From positions 1 to 39,869 of the forward strand of contig JAGXIC010000202.1 in assembly GCA_024635875.1 (NCBI GenBank): a DNA stretch of 39,869 nucleotides, in the 5' to 3' direction. Position numbers and translations under genes: made by a program. The notes below the pieces were generated by a model. That model was not told the origin of the DNA, did no database searches, and worked only from the letters and a program-made list of their open reading frames with translations. This document shows, piece after piece, positions 24,840 to 33,557 of the stretch (its first letter is position 1; each line of letters starts with the position of its first letter). The stretch comes from Pricia sp. (GTDB lineage Bacteria > Bacteroidota > Bacteroidia > Flavobacteriales > Flavobacteriaceae).

Positions 24840-25518
24840 AATATTGGGTTTTTCTGTCATTCTCGCTTCGCGACTACCGTCAAGACAGGTATCGGCCGGA
24901 ATCTTTGCAAGCTTACTACTTAACTTTTTTGCTACGAGCATGCTCTCCGCCCAAATCAATATGTCCACAACCGAGGCAAAAGCGCTGAAAACATCGGTCA
25001 AGCAGCAGGCCGATGCCACGACCACGATTACCAGTGATTTCACGCAGTACAAACACCTCGATTTTCTCTCCGACGATATCAAGTCAAAGGGGGAACTGGC
25101 TTTCAAAGCTCCTGATCTAGTCAAATGGGAATATATTCAACCCTTTTCCTATTCCATAATCTTCAAAAATCAAACGCTTTATATAAACGATGACGGCGAC
25201 AAAAGCGATATGGACGTTGGCGGAAATAAGATTTTCACACAGCTCAACCAGTTGATAACGGCGAGCATTCGAGGCGATTTGTTCGACGATGACCAATTCG
25301 ATATTTCCTATTTCAAAAAAGATGGCAACAGTCTGGTGCATTTTTTGCCCAAGGATCCCCAATTCGCGGAGTTTATAAAGGCATTCCACATGACTTTCAA
25401 CCCGACAGGAGAAGTTATTGAAGTGAAAATGATAGAGCCCTCCGACGATTATACACAGATTGTTTTTAGCGGTCGAGAAACCAACCAACCCCTATCCGAT
25501 GCGGATTTTACTCCCTAG
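24832..25518 (+). CDS. lolA: LolA-family outer-membrane lipoprotein carrier
   Basis: 228 residues. After an unusually long leader, TTTITSDFTQYKHLDFLSDDIKSKG ... FKAPDLVKWEYIQPFSYSIIF is the LolA pattern (hydrophobic carrier barrel). The signal peptide would be cleaved after LSA (about residue 40), with a normal core SLLLNFFATSML; residues 8-26 look inserted (see repeat 24854-24908). LolA paralogues are regular members of aryl polyene clusters and are thought to ferry the hydrophobic product across the periplasm. It overlaps the deacetylase by 8 bases and the lipoprotein gene by 20. Confidence 0.87.
   Translation: MDKILGFSVILASRLPSRQVSAGIFASLLLNFFATSMLSAQINMSTTEAKALKTSVKQQADATTTITSDFTQYKHLDFLSDDIKSKGELAFKAPDLVKWEYIQPFSYSIIFKNQTLYINDDGDKSDMDVGGNKIFTQLNQLITASIRGDLFDDDQFDISYFKKDGNSLVHFLPKDPQFAEFIKAFHMTFNPTGEVIEVKMIEPSDDYTQIVFSGRETNQPLSDADFTP
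24854..24908. repeat. Dispersed-repeat-like insert within lolA leader
   Basis: The stretch starting CTGTCATTCTCGC and ending GGCCGGAATCTTTGC has the look of a Bacteroidota intergenic repeat (TGTCATTC ... GGAATCT ends, with inner short palindromes such as TCGCTTCGCGA and CCGTCAAGACAGG). It encodes residues 8-26 of LolA, which do not look like signal peptide sequence; leaving them out gives a normal leader. Its identity as a repeat is from pattern memory and was not searched. Confidence 0.45.
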
Positions 25519-26107
25519 CCTTTTCGTCTTTGTATTCTTTGGATGTGCGTCCTATCCCAAAAAAAACGGATTTCAATCTATTGAAACCATCCCAAAGAAA
25601 ATTTTGAATCCCTATTTTTCCGATATTTCGAATGATTATGTCTACAAGGCAAAAATCGAAGCCTTTGATAAAACTTTTGGCGGACTTTTTATTGTCAAGA
25701 AACTGGGACCGGGCCACCATCGTCTCGTATTTACGACTGAATTGGGAAACACTATTTTTGATTTTACCTTTCAAGGGGATGACTTTAAGGTAAACCGTAT
25801 TTTGAAAGAAATGGACCGTCAACTACTCATCAACATCCTAAAAAGAGATTTTAAGGCCCTTATAGAAGAGCATCCACAAATTTTGCAAACCTTTGAGCGC
25901 AAAGGGGATACGGTTTACGCTACCAAAATTCTTTCCAAAAAACATTATTTTTACTATAGTAAAGGTCATTTGAATACAATTGCACGTGTCAAGCACGGCA
26001 AGGAAAAGGTGATCATCCTTTTTTCTAAAATTAAAAATAGTCTGTCGGAAGAGGTTCAGATCTTTCATAAAACGTTTCCGTTGACTATAAAATTAAATGG
26101 AATTTAG
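25499..26107 (+). CDS. Lipoprotein of unknown function in pigment cluster
   Basis: 202 residues from ATG 25499. A hydrophobic leader is followed by the lipobox FFGC (Cys at about 17), so a lipid-anchored periplasmic or outer-membrane protein is expected. The remaining sequence is beta-rich with alternating hydrophobics (FVVKKLGPGHHRLVFTTEL-like), without known catalytic motif. Outer-membrane lipoproteins next to LolA occur in aryl polyene loci and may receive the pigment. It overlaps lolA by 20 bases and the dehydratase by 11. Confidence 0.78.
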   Translation: MRILLPSLFVFVFFGCASYPKKNGFQSIETIPKKILNPYFSDISNDYVYKAKIEAFDKTFGGLFIVKKLGPGHHRLVFTTELGNTIFDFTFQGDDFKVNRILKEMDRQLLINILKRDFKALIEEHPQILQTFERKGDTVYATKILSKKHYFYYSKGHLNTIARVKHGKEKVIILFSKIKNSLSEEVQIFHKTFPLTIKLNGI

Positions 26108-26486
26108 TCAAAACCATATGTTGATAAAAGAATTATACCGTATTCAATCCTTTGATGAAACCGGAGGCATAGTAGAAGCCTCGATAAAATTGAACAAAGA
26201 TCACGAAGTGTTCAAAGGACATTTCCCTGGAAACCCCATAATGCCAGGTGTCTGCACCATTCAAATCGTCAAGGAACTCACGGAAAAGGCATTGGACAAG
26301 GCGTTGTTTTTATCCGTCGTATCCAACGTTAAGTTTATGGCTATCATCAATCCCGAAAAAAACGAAAGCATACAGGTCGTGCTGAATATTGCGGAGGAAG
26401 AGGGTGCGGTCAAAGTGAAAAATACCGTTTCCTATGACGATACTTTGGCCCTAAAACTCAGTGCGACTTTTAAAGTAATGTCTTGA
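26097..26486 (+). CDS. FabZ-like dehydratase C (Glu replaced by Gln)
   Basis: 129 residues. The FabZ motif GHFPGNPIMPG (41-51) is intact with catalytic His42. The partner acid of FabZ, in PGV-x-x-(I)E, reads Gln56 here (GVCTIQ). This is a known variation in Bacteroidota family members, where the His may work with a partner subunit. It complements dehydratase B, which keeps the acid but not the His. ATG 26097 overlaps the upstream gene; Met8 (26118) is an alternative start. Confidence 0.83.
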   Translation: MEFSQNHMLIKELYRIQSFDETGGIVEASIKLNKDHEVFKGHFPGNPIMPGVCTIQIVKELTEKALDKALFLSVVSNVKFMAIINPEKNESIQVVLNIAEEEGAVKVKNTVSYDDTLALKLSATFKVMS

Positions 26487-26488
26487 TC

Positions 26489-26983
26489 ATGAAACTAAAA
26501 ATTCTATTGATTTTTATGGGATGGATGACTGCCGGATACGTTACCCCAGATTTGGAGACCGTGCGGCAGGATTACCGCAAAGCATCCGAAAACGAGGAAG
26601 CTACAAAAACACTTTATGACGGCTTAACCGCTATCGGTAAAAACGCCGACCCCGTTTTGGTGGCCTATAAAGGGGCCGTAACCACGATGATGGCGGAATT
26701 TGCCCCAATCTTCAAGGACAAAAAGTCATTTTTCAAGGAGGGCCGGGAGTTACTGGAATATGCCATAGAGACCCAGCCCAAGAACGTTGAAATTCGATGT
26801 ATACGTCTGAGCGTTCAGGAAAATATGCCCAAGATTACCGGTTATCATAAGAACAAGGACGAAGACAAACAGTTTATTATCGACAATTATTCCGCTATGG
26901 AGGATGACGGTGCAAAGGAATTCGTTAAAGGGTATGCCTCAGAATCGGACAGTTTTACCGAAGCGGAAAGCCAATTGTTTTAG
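26489..26983 (+). CDS. Small exported protein of unknown function
   Basis: 164 residues from ATG 26489. A short hydrophobic leader (residues 2-16) suggests export. The mature protein is helical, with a tetratricopeptide-like feel (LLEYAIETQPKNVEIR; Ala and Leu periodicity), but no true repeat. Conserved in pigment clusters by position (inference). No function can be given. The gap to the next gene start is 74 bases. Confidence 0.75.
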   Translation: MKLKILLIFMGWMTAGYVTPDLETVRQDYRKASENEEATKTLYDGLTAIGKNADPVLVAYKGAVTTMMAEFAPIFKDKKSFFKEGRELLEYAIETQPKNVEIRCIRLSVQENMPKITGYHKNKDEDKQFIIDNYSAMEDDGAKEFVKGYASESDSFTEAESQLF

Positions 26984-27057
26984 AGGCGGTTTTGAATCCT
27001 TATCTTTACTGGAAAAATCGCCGATTGCCGACTTTTACCCCACATTTACAAACTACC

Positions 27058-28227
27058 ATGCAACAGCTGAAATGCTGTGTGCTTATCCCTACCTATAACA
27101 ACGCAGGTACTTTGGCGCGAGTTTTGGATGGTGTTCTAGCTATGACCAAAAATATCGTTGTGGTCAATGACGGCGCTACCGACAGCACAGAGAGCATCTT
27201 AAAAGCGTATCCCAAAATCCATCAAATCCATCTTCCTCTTAACAAAGGGAAAGGCAAGGCTTTAAAAATCGGATTCAAAGAAGGCCTAGAACTCGGCTAT
27301 GATTTTGCAATAACCATAGATTCCGACGGACAACATTTCCCTGAGGATATTCCCGTTTTTTTAGAAGCTTTGCAAAAAGAGGACACCAAGAACGTACTCT
27401 ACATCGGATCTCGCAATATGAAGCAGTACGATGTGCCCGGATCCAGTAGTTTTGGCAACAAATTCTCGAATTTTTGGTTCTGGTTCGAAACGGGTACATG
27501 GCTTACCGACACGCAATGCGGCTACCGGCTCTATCCGCTCAAGGAAATCGAAAAATTAAATTTGTATACGCCAAAATTCGAGTTCGAAATCGAAGTCATC
27601 GTCAAGGCCGCATGGAACGGTACTTTGGTCAAAAATATTCCCGTAAGAATCTCTTACGATGAAGCGGAAAGGGTATCCCATTTTAGAAAAGGACCCGATT
27701 TTGCACGTATCAGCGTAGTGAACACCATTTTCGTCTTCGTCACGCTTTTCTATATTAAACCGCGTGATTTTTTTCGGAAAATCAAGAAAAAAGGGGTTGC
27801 AAAATTCTTTTCCGAAGATGTCTTGGGAAGTAAAGATTCCCCTCGAAAAAAAGCTTTTTCCATAGCATTGGGTCTTTTTATAGGGTTGAGTCCGTTCTGG
27901 GGTCTACACACGCTATTGGTACTCGGGCTGGCCTTTATATTCAAGTTGAACAAGCCGATAGCTTTCGCGTTTTCGAACATCAGCCTTCCACCGTTTATTC
28001 CATTTGTGCTGTATTTGAGCATTCAGACGGGCGTTTGGATCACAGGGGAAGAAAATTTCTTTGCCTTGGATAGTATAATGGATAATCTTGTCGCCTTAAA
28101 GGGGCTGAAAACCTATCTTATAGGAAGTTTTACGTTAGCAACACTAGTTTCGGTCATTTCAGGCCTTATAAGCTATTTTACCCTGACCCAAATGGCCAAA
28201 CGAAAAATCGCCGTGGAAAATGGATAG
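27058..28227 (+). CDS. GT2 glycosyltransferase fused to DUF2062 membrane domain
   Basis: 389 residues from ATG 27058 (a TTG frame extension to 26992 is not family-like). N-terminal family-2 glycosyltransferase: PTYNN (11-15), NDGATDST (37-44), metal-binding IDSDGQH (87-93, the DxD). The C-terminal part from about 255 is a DUF2062 domain, with hydrophobic helices and GLFIGLSPFWGLH, as in the known GT2-DUF2062 fusions of Bacteroidota. It may transfer a sugar or other residue from a nucleotide or polyprenyl donor. Which glycosylated product would serve in the pigment locus is not clear. Confidence 0.87.
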   Translation: MQQLKCCVLIPTYNNAGTLARVLDGVLAMTKNIVVVNDGATDSTESILKAYPKIHQIHLPLNKGKGKALKIGFKEGLELGYDFAITIDSDGQHFPEDIPVFLEALQKEDTKNVLYIGSRNMKQYDVPGSSSFGNKFSNFWFWFETGTWLTDTQCGYRLYPLKEIEKLNLYTPKFEFEIEVIVKAAWNGTLVKNIPVRISYDEAERVSHFRKGPDFARISVVNTIFVFVTLFYIKPRDFFRKIKKKGVAKFFSEDVLGSKDSPRKKAFSIALGLFIGLSPFWGLHTLLVLGLAFIFKLNKPIAFAFSNISLPPFIPFVLYLSIQTGVWITGEENFFALDSIMDNLVALKGLKTYLIGSFTLATLVSVISGLISYFTLTQMAKRKIAVENG

Positions 28228-31200
28228 TTTCTTTTTTCGTGCCTACGTTGCCATTGCCAAAAAACGATGGTTGGCGCTTCTGTGCCTGTTGGGCATCGTC
28301 GGCGTACTTCTCGGCATAACCAGACAGATTGAATTCGATGATGACATTTCGTCCTTAATTCCCGCCAACGAGGAAACCCAGCAGACATTGCAAGTCCTAA
28401 AATCCATCGCCTTTACGGATAAAATCGTTGTCAACATTCGAAAAGGCGAGACCGGTAACGTTGATGACCTGACCCGATACGCCACCGAATTTTTGGATAG
28501 CGTGGAATCAAAACAAGGCGAGTTCATCAAAAACATCCAAGGCAGGGTCGCTTCAGACGATGTACCCAAGACCCTTGATCTGGTCTATGAAAATCTTCCA
28601 CTCTTTTTGGAGGCTTCCGATTATGAAGCCATTCAAAATAGACTATCGCAAGACAGCATTGAAACGATTACCGCCGAAAACTATCGGACCTTGATTTCCC
28701 CTACTGGTATCATAGCGAAAAAAAGTATTGTCCGAGATCCGTTGGGACTATCTTTTATAGCCCTCAAAAAACTAAGGCAACTAGGTTTTGGGGAAGGCTT
28801 CAAACTCCAAAACGGATTTCTACTCAATGAACAGGAAGAAAATATCCTTCTTTTTATCACTCCGACATTCGGTTCCGGCGAAACGAATAAAAACCTGCCC
28901 TTTTCAGATGCGCTCTATGCCGTTCAGGATGCCTTGAACGCCAAATACGGCGACAAAGTAAGCAGCGAATATTTTGGGGCGGCCTTAAGTGCCGTTTCCA
29001 ATGCAAAACAGATCGAACGGGATATAAAATTTACGGTGGGCATTGCGCTGACCTTACTCATTGTTCTGCTTATCTTGTTCTATCGCAATCTGGTCCTTCC
29101 GCTGATACTGTTCGCCCCGACAGTTTTCGGAGGCTTGTTGGCCATCGCTTTCCTGTGCCTTTTACGCGTTGAAATTTCGGCCCTTTCCCTAGGAATCGGT
29201 GCCGTAATGCTCGGCGTTACCTTGGATTACGGGTTGCACATACTGACCCACATCCGCAACGGAGAGGAAACAAAAAGCCTGTTCAAGGAAGTTGCGCCCT
29301 CGGTCTTGATTAGCAGCCTTACCACGGCCAGTGCTTTTCTTTGCCTATTGTTTCTGGAATCCCAAGCCCTTCAAGATTTAGGCATATTCGCGGCCATCAG
29401 CGTATTGGGCGCTTCCGTTTTTGCACTTCTTTTTATCCCACAGGTTTATAAAGGCAAAAAAGCACTGACTGCCACAAAAACCATACTGGATCGATGGGCT
29501 GATCTAGAGTGGCATAAGAGTAAGTGGGCAATTGCAGCATTGTCCATCCTATTTATAATCAGTATTTTAAGGTACGGAAAAGTTGTTTTCGACCAAGATA
29601 TTTCCAAGCTCAACTACGAGACCCAAGCGCTACTCGATGCCCGGGACCGACTTGAAAAATTGACGGACATCGGTTCGAAATCTCTTTACCTGGCCACCTA
29701 CGGGGATAATCTTCAGGAAGTTTTACAGCGAAACGATAGCCTTTTCCTGGTATTGGAACAATTGAAAGAAACGGGTGAAATTGTTAGTTTCGGCTCGATA
29801 GGCACCTTGGTAAAGTCAAACCGTACCCAACAACAAAAAATCGAGGCCTGGCGGCTGTTTTGGGATATCCCGAAAATCGACTCGCTCAAAAATAATCTGA
29901 TTGCTAGCGGATCTGAACTGGGCTTCAAACCAACTGCCTTTTCCCAATTCTATGCCCTCTTGGATGCTGATTTTAAACCTATGCCACTTTCGGAAATCGG
30001 GGCGATACAATCATTTTCTATGGATGATTATGTGGTGACGGACGAAAACGGCACAACAATAACATCATTAATCAAGGTCAATGATGCCGACGCTGCCACT
30101 GTCCGAAAACAATTTAAAGATGTTCCCAATACACTGCTTATCGATCGGCAAAACGTCAACGAGACCTTTTTGGGTAACCTCAAAAACGATTTCAACCGGC
30201 TGTTGGGCTATTCGCTGATCGTAGTGCTATTGATTTTGTACCTATTTTATCGAAGTTTTACCTTAACGTTGATTACCGGTATTCCAATTTTTGTGACCTG
30301 GTTTCTGACGGTCGGTATTATGGGTCTTCTACATATCGAGTTCAACATCTTCAATATCATCATCTGCAGTTTTATATTCGGCCTGGGCGTTGATTATAGC
30401 ATTTTCATGACCAATGGCCTGCTGACCGAGTACCGCACGGGCGAAAAGACCCTCAGCAACCATAAAACATCTATAATACTCTCCGTAATTACCACTATTG
30501 CAGGTGTCGGGGTATTGGTCTTTGCCAAGCATCCGGTGTTGTATACGGTTTCCGTGGTCTCGCTTATCGGTATTGGGTGTGCGCTATTCGTCGCTTTCAC
30601 ACTGCAGCCCCTGTTGTTCCGGCTTTTTTTAGGAGATACCCGTAAACGACCTATTCAACCCAAGATACTGATCCATTCCCTCTTATCGTTTGCCTATTTT
30701 AATTTGGGAGGAGTGCTATTTTCCATCTACTCGTGGATGGTCTTGAAACTAAATCCGAAAGCTCGTTCAAAAAAACAATTGGGACTGCATAAAGCGGCAT
30801 CGAAGTTCATGAAGTCGGTGTTGTATACCAATCCCTTTGTATCCAAAAAAGTAATAAATGACCATAACGAAACCTTTGAAAAGCCGGCGATGATGATTGC
30901 CAACCATACGTCATTTTTAGATATTTTGTCCATGGGCATGCTACATCCTAAGTGTATCTATCTCGTTAAAGATCATGTTTACAACTCCAAAACCGTAGGG
31001 TATGCTGCTAGACTACATGGTGCCTATCCCGTTTCTGGGGGCATTGAGGGCGGCGAGGCCTTCCTGAAACAGAAATTGGCACAAGGTTTTTCAATCATTG
31101 CGTTTCCGGAAGGCACCCGATCGGCGACAAACAAGATAGGCCGCTTCCACAAAGGCGCCTTCTATTTGGCAGAACAGCTCAGTCTCGACATTCTGCCCGT

Positions 31201-31900
31201 TATGATCCATGGCGGTTCGGAAGTCTCGCCCAAGGGGACTTTTATCATCCGCAATGGCAGTATAACCATCGAAATATTGTCGAGAATCACCCCAGATGAT
31301 TCGCGGTTCTCAACAGGCTATTCCAAACGACCTAAAGAAATCGGCCAGTATTTCAGGTCCGAATTTAGGAGGCTGCGCGACCAGATTGAGGATCCAACCT
31401 ATTGGCACAAACTGATTTTAGAGAATTATCGCCATAAAGGGGATGCTATCTACAAAGCGGTCAAAACAGACCTAAAAGATAACGCGAAAACCTATAAAAA
31501 GATTCTGGAAAACCTTGGTGAAACAGATACTATTATCCATTTATCCCAAGACTTCGGACAGTTAGATCTGCTGTTGGCCTTGGATTCTGTTGACCGTAGA
31601 ATCGTCACTTATATAGAGAATCACGAGGCTAGGACGATTTTGAAAAACAATTATTTGACGCACAATTATAGTAAGCTTATTGTTGTGAATTCTGTTAAAG
31701 AGGCGTTAGAAAATTCAGCTAAAGTATTAATCATCGATTTGGAAGGTTTTGAGGTGAATAGTATCGACAGGGAGGCGTTTGATTTTATAGCTATCGTTCT
31801 TTTGAAAAGAGGTCGTCAGACTCAAATTCTCAAGGGTTTCGTCACTTCCCTCGAAAATGATAACTTTATCCTGTTTAAGAGAGAAATTCATAAAGAATGA
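28220..31900 (+). CDS. MMPL-type exporter fused to PlsC acyltransferase and a degenerate methyltransferase-like tail
   Basis: 1226 residues. The first 820 residues form two RND/MMPL halves with six-helix bundles at about 265-425 and 655-800. A PlsC-type acyltransferase follows, with NHTSFLD (895-901; His896, Asp901) and FPEGTR (962-967). The tail from about 1060 begins like the class I methyltransferase part of known trifunctional MMPL fusions (ENYRHKG, then helices), but where the SAM loop DxGxGxG is expected there is LSQDFGQLDLL, so SAM binding seems lost. It probably exports and/or acylates the pigment or a lipid at the inner membrane. Overlaps neighbours by 8 and 4 bases. Confidence 0.88.
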   Translation: MDSFFFRAYVAIAKKRWLALLCLLGIVGVLLGITRQIEFDDDISSLIPANEETQQTLQVLKSIAFTDKIVVNIRKGETGNVDDLTRYATEFLDSVESKQGEFIKNIQGRVASDDVPKTLDLVYENLPLFLEASDYEAIQNRLSQDSIETITAENYRTLISPTGIIAKKSIVRDPLGLSFIALKKLRQLGFGEGFKLQNGFLLNEQEENILLFITPTFGSGETNKNLPFSDALYAVQDALNAKYGDKVSSEYFGAALSAVSNAKQIERDIKFTVGIALTLLIVLLILFYRNLVLPLILFAPTVFGGLLAIAFLCLLRVEISALSLGIGAVMLGVTLDYGLHILTHIRNGEETKSLFKEVAPSVLISSLTTASAFLCLLFLESQALQDLGIFAAISVLGASVFALLFIPQVYKGKKALTATKTILDRWADLEWHKSKWAIAALSILFIISILRYGKVVFDQDISKLNYETQALLDARDRLEKLTDIGSKSLYLATYGDNLQEVLQRNDSLFLVLEQLKETGEIVSFGSIGTLVKSNRTQQQKIEAWRLFWDIPKIDSLKNNLIASGSELGFKPTAFSQFYALLDADFKPMPLSEIGAIQSFSMDDYVVTDENGTTITSLIKVNDADAATVRKQFKDVPNTLLIDRQNVNETFLGNLKNDFNRLLGYSLIVVLLILYLFYRSFTLTLITGIPIFVTWFLTVGIMGLLHIEFNIFNIIICSFIFGLGVDYSIFMTNGLLTEYRTGEKTLSNHKTSIILSVITTIAGVGVLVFAKHPVLYTVSVVSLIGIGCALFVAFTLQPLLFRLFLGDTRKRPIQPKILIHSLLSFAYFNLGGVLFSIYSWMVLKLNPKARSKKQLGLHKAASKFMKSVLYTNPFVSKKVINDHNETFEKPAMMIANHTSFLDILSMGMLHPKCIYLVKDHVYNSKTVGYAARLHGAYPVSGGIEGGEAFLKQKLAQGFSIIAFPEGTRSATNKIGRFHKGAFYLAEQLSLDILPVMIHGGSEVSPKGTFIIRNGSITIEILSRITPDDSRFSTGYSKRPKEIGQYFRSEFRRLRDQIEDPTYWHKLILENYRHKGDAIYKAVKTDLKDNAKTYKKILENLGETDTIIHLSQDFGQLDLLLALDSVDRRIVTYIENHEARTILKNNYLTHNYSKLIVVNSVKEALENSAKVLIIDLEGFEVNSIDREAFDFIAIVLLKRGRQTQILKGFVTSLENDNFILFKREIHKE

Positions 31901-33450
31901 AATCCCAGTACGACATCGTAATCATAGGCAGCGGAATGGGCGGCCTGGTCGCAGCCAATATTATGGCGCGCGAGGGAAAGTCTGTTTGTGTGCTGGAAAA
32001 AAACAACCAATTCGGGGGCAACCTACAGACTTTTGTGCGTGAAAAGACGATTTTTGACACGGGGGTTCATTATTTAGGCGGACTTTCGGAAGGCCAAAAT
32101 CTCTACCGCTACTTCGATTATTTAGATATTCTAGACGGCCTACACTTTAAAAAGCTGGACGAGGATGGATTTGATATCATCACTTTTGATGACGATGACA
32201 CAGAATATCCACATGCCCAAGGTTATGAGAATTTTGCATCCCGGTTAAAACTAAAATTTCCGGAAGAAGCCGATGCAATTCATACCTATTGCGAAAAGTT
32301 ACAGGAAGTCTGCCAGAAATTCCCGCTTTACAACCTCGAAGCCGGTAAGCCCTACCATCAAGATTCCGACCTGTTCGCACTTGGCGCAAAATCGTATATC
32401 GATGCATTGACGGATAACAAAAGACTACAGGCCGTACTGGCGGGCTCCAATCTTTTGTACGCGGGCGAACCCGAAAAAACCCCCTTTTACGTTCATGCGC
32501 TTTCCATCAACTCTTTTATAGAAAGCGCTTACCGCTGTGCCGACGGGGGAAGCCAGATTACCAAATTGCTTATTCGAAGATTGAAGGAAAACGGTGGCGA
32601 TGCGTTCAAACATCAAGAAGTCACCCGTATTAATGTTACCGACAAAAAAGTGGTCTCCGTAACCACCAAAACGGGACAAGAAATCGAAGGCGGCCTTTTC
32701 ATATCAAATATCGATCCAAAAAGCACCTTAAGGTTGACGGAGGGCGACCCATTCAGAAAATCGTTCACCCGGCGCATCGATGAGATGGAAAGTACCATTT
32801 CCGCTTTTAGCATCCATATTGTACTGAAACCGAAATCGTTTAAGTATTTGAACCATAATTACTACCATTCCAAAGACCTCAACGCCGTTTGGAACGGCCA
32901 TACATACACCCAAGAAAATTGGCCCATGAGCTATATGGTTTCCATGGGGGTCCGCAAAAATCAGGACGAATGGGGCGAACAAATGACTGCCATAAGCTAT
33001 ATGCGTTTTGAAGAGGTCATCCCTTGGGCAAAAACCTTCAATACGGTCGCCGATAAGAACGACCGCGGGGAAACTTACGCTGAGTTCAAGGCGAAAAAAA
33101 AGGAACTGTTTTTGAATGAATTGGAAAAGAAGTTTCCGAACATCCGAGAGTGCATTCAATCCATTCACACTTCGACGCCCCTGTCGTACCGCGACTATAT
33201 CGGTTGCCATCGCGGGGGAATGTACGGCTACATAAAAGATGTAGAAAACCCGTTAAAATCGTTCATTTCGCCCCAAACCAAAGTAGAAAATCTTTATTTT
33301 ACGGGACAAAGCTTGAACATGCACGGTATTTTAGGAGTTACCATTAGCGGGGTTGTGACTTGCTCAGAAATTTTGGGTGCTGAATATTTATTGGAAAAAA
33401 TCGTGGCAAGAAGTGAAAAAAGTGGGCGTTTACAGCAAGTGAAGGCATAG
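31897..33450 (+). CDS. CrtI-like FAD-dependent oxidoreductase
   Basis: 517 residues of the phytoene desaturase/carotene isomerase-like family. FAD-binding GSGMGG at 11-16 followed by the Glu of VLEKN, and a C-terminal FTGQSLNMHGILGVTISG that binds FAD in the family. It probably acts on the polyene: oxidation, isomerisation or hydroxyl/ring modification. Since the chain is already made unsaturated by dehydratases, isomerisation or a late ring oxidation is more likely than desaturation. Starts on the last four bases of the MMPL gene (ATGA). Confidence 0.86.
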   Translation: MKSQYDIVIIGSGMGGLVAANIMAREGKSVCVLEKNNQFGGNLQTFVREKTIFDTGVHYLGGLSEGQNLYRYFDYLDILDGLHFKKLDEDGFDIITFDDDDTEYPHAQGYENFASRLKLKFPEEADAIHTYCEKLQEVCQKFPLYNLEAGKPYHQDSDLFALGAKSYIDALTDNKRLQAVLAGSNLLYAGEPEKTPFYVHALSINSFIESAYRCADGGSQITKLLIRRLKENGGDAFKHQEVTRINVTDKKVVSVTTKTGQEIEGGLFISNIDPKSTLRLTEGDPFRKSFTRRIDEMESTISAFSIHIVLKPKSFKYLNHNYYHSKDLNAVWNGHTYTQENWPMSYMVSMGVRKNQDEWGEQMTAISYMRFEEVIPWAKTFNTVADKNDRGETYAEFKAKKKELFLNELEKKFPNIRECIQSIHTSTPLSYRDYIGCHRGGMYGYIKDVENPLKSFISPQTKVENLYFTGQSLNMHGILGVTISGVVTCSEILGAEYLLEKIVARSEKSGRLQQVKA

Positions 33451-33557
33451 AGATGGTGCATGCGGTCAAAAGAGCGAAGCGGAAATCAAAAACTAAGAAA
33501 CATCTTACCTAAAAAAGTCTGCCTGTCGTTGGTTCAGTTTAAACATTTTATACGTTT

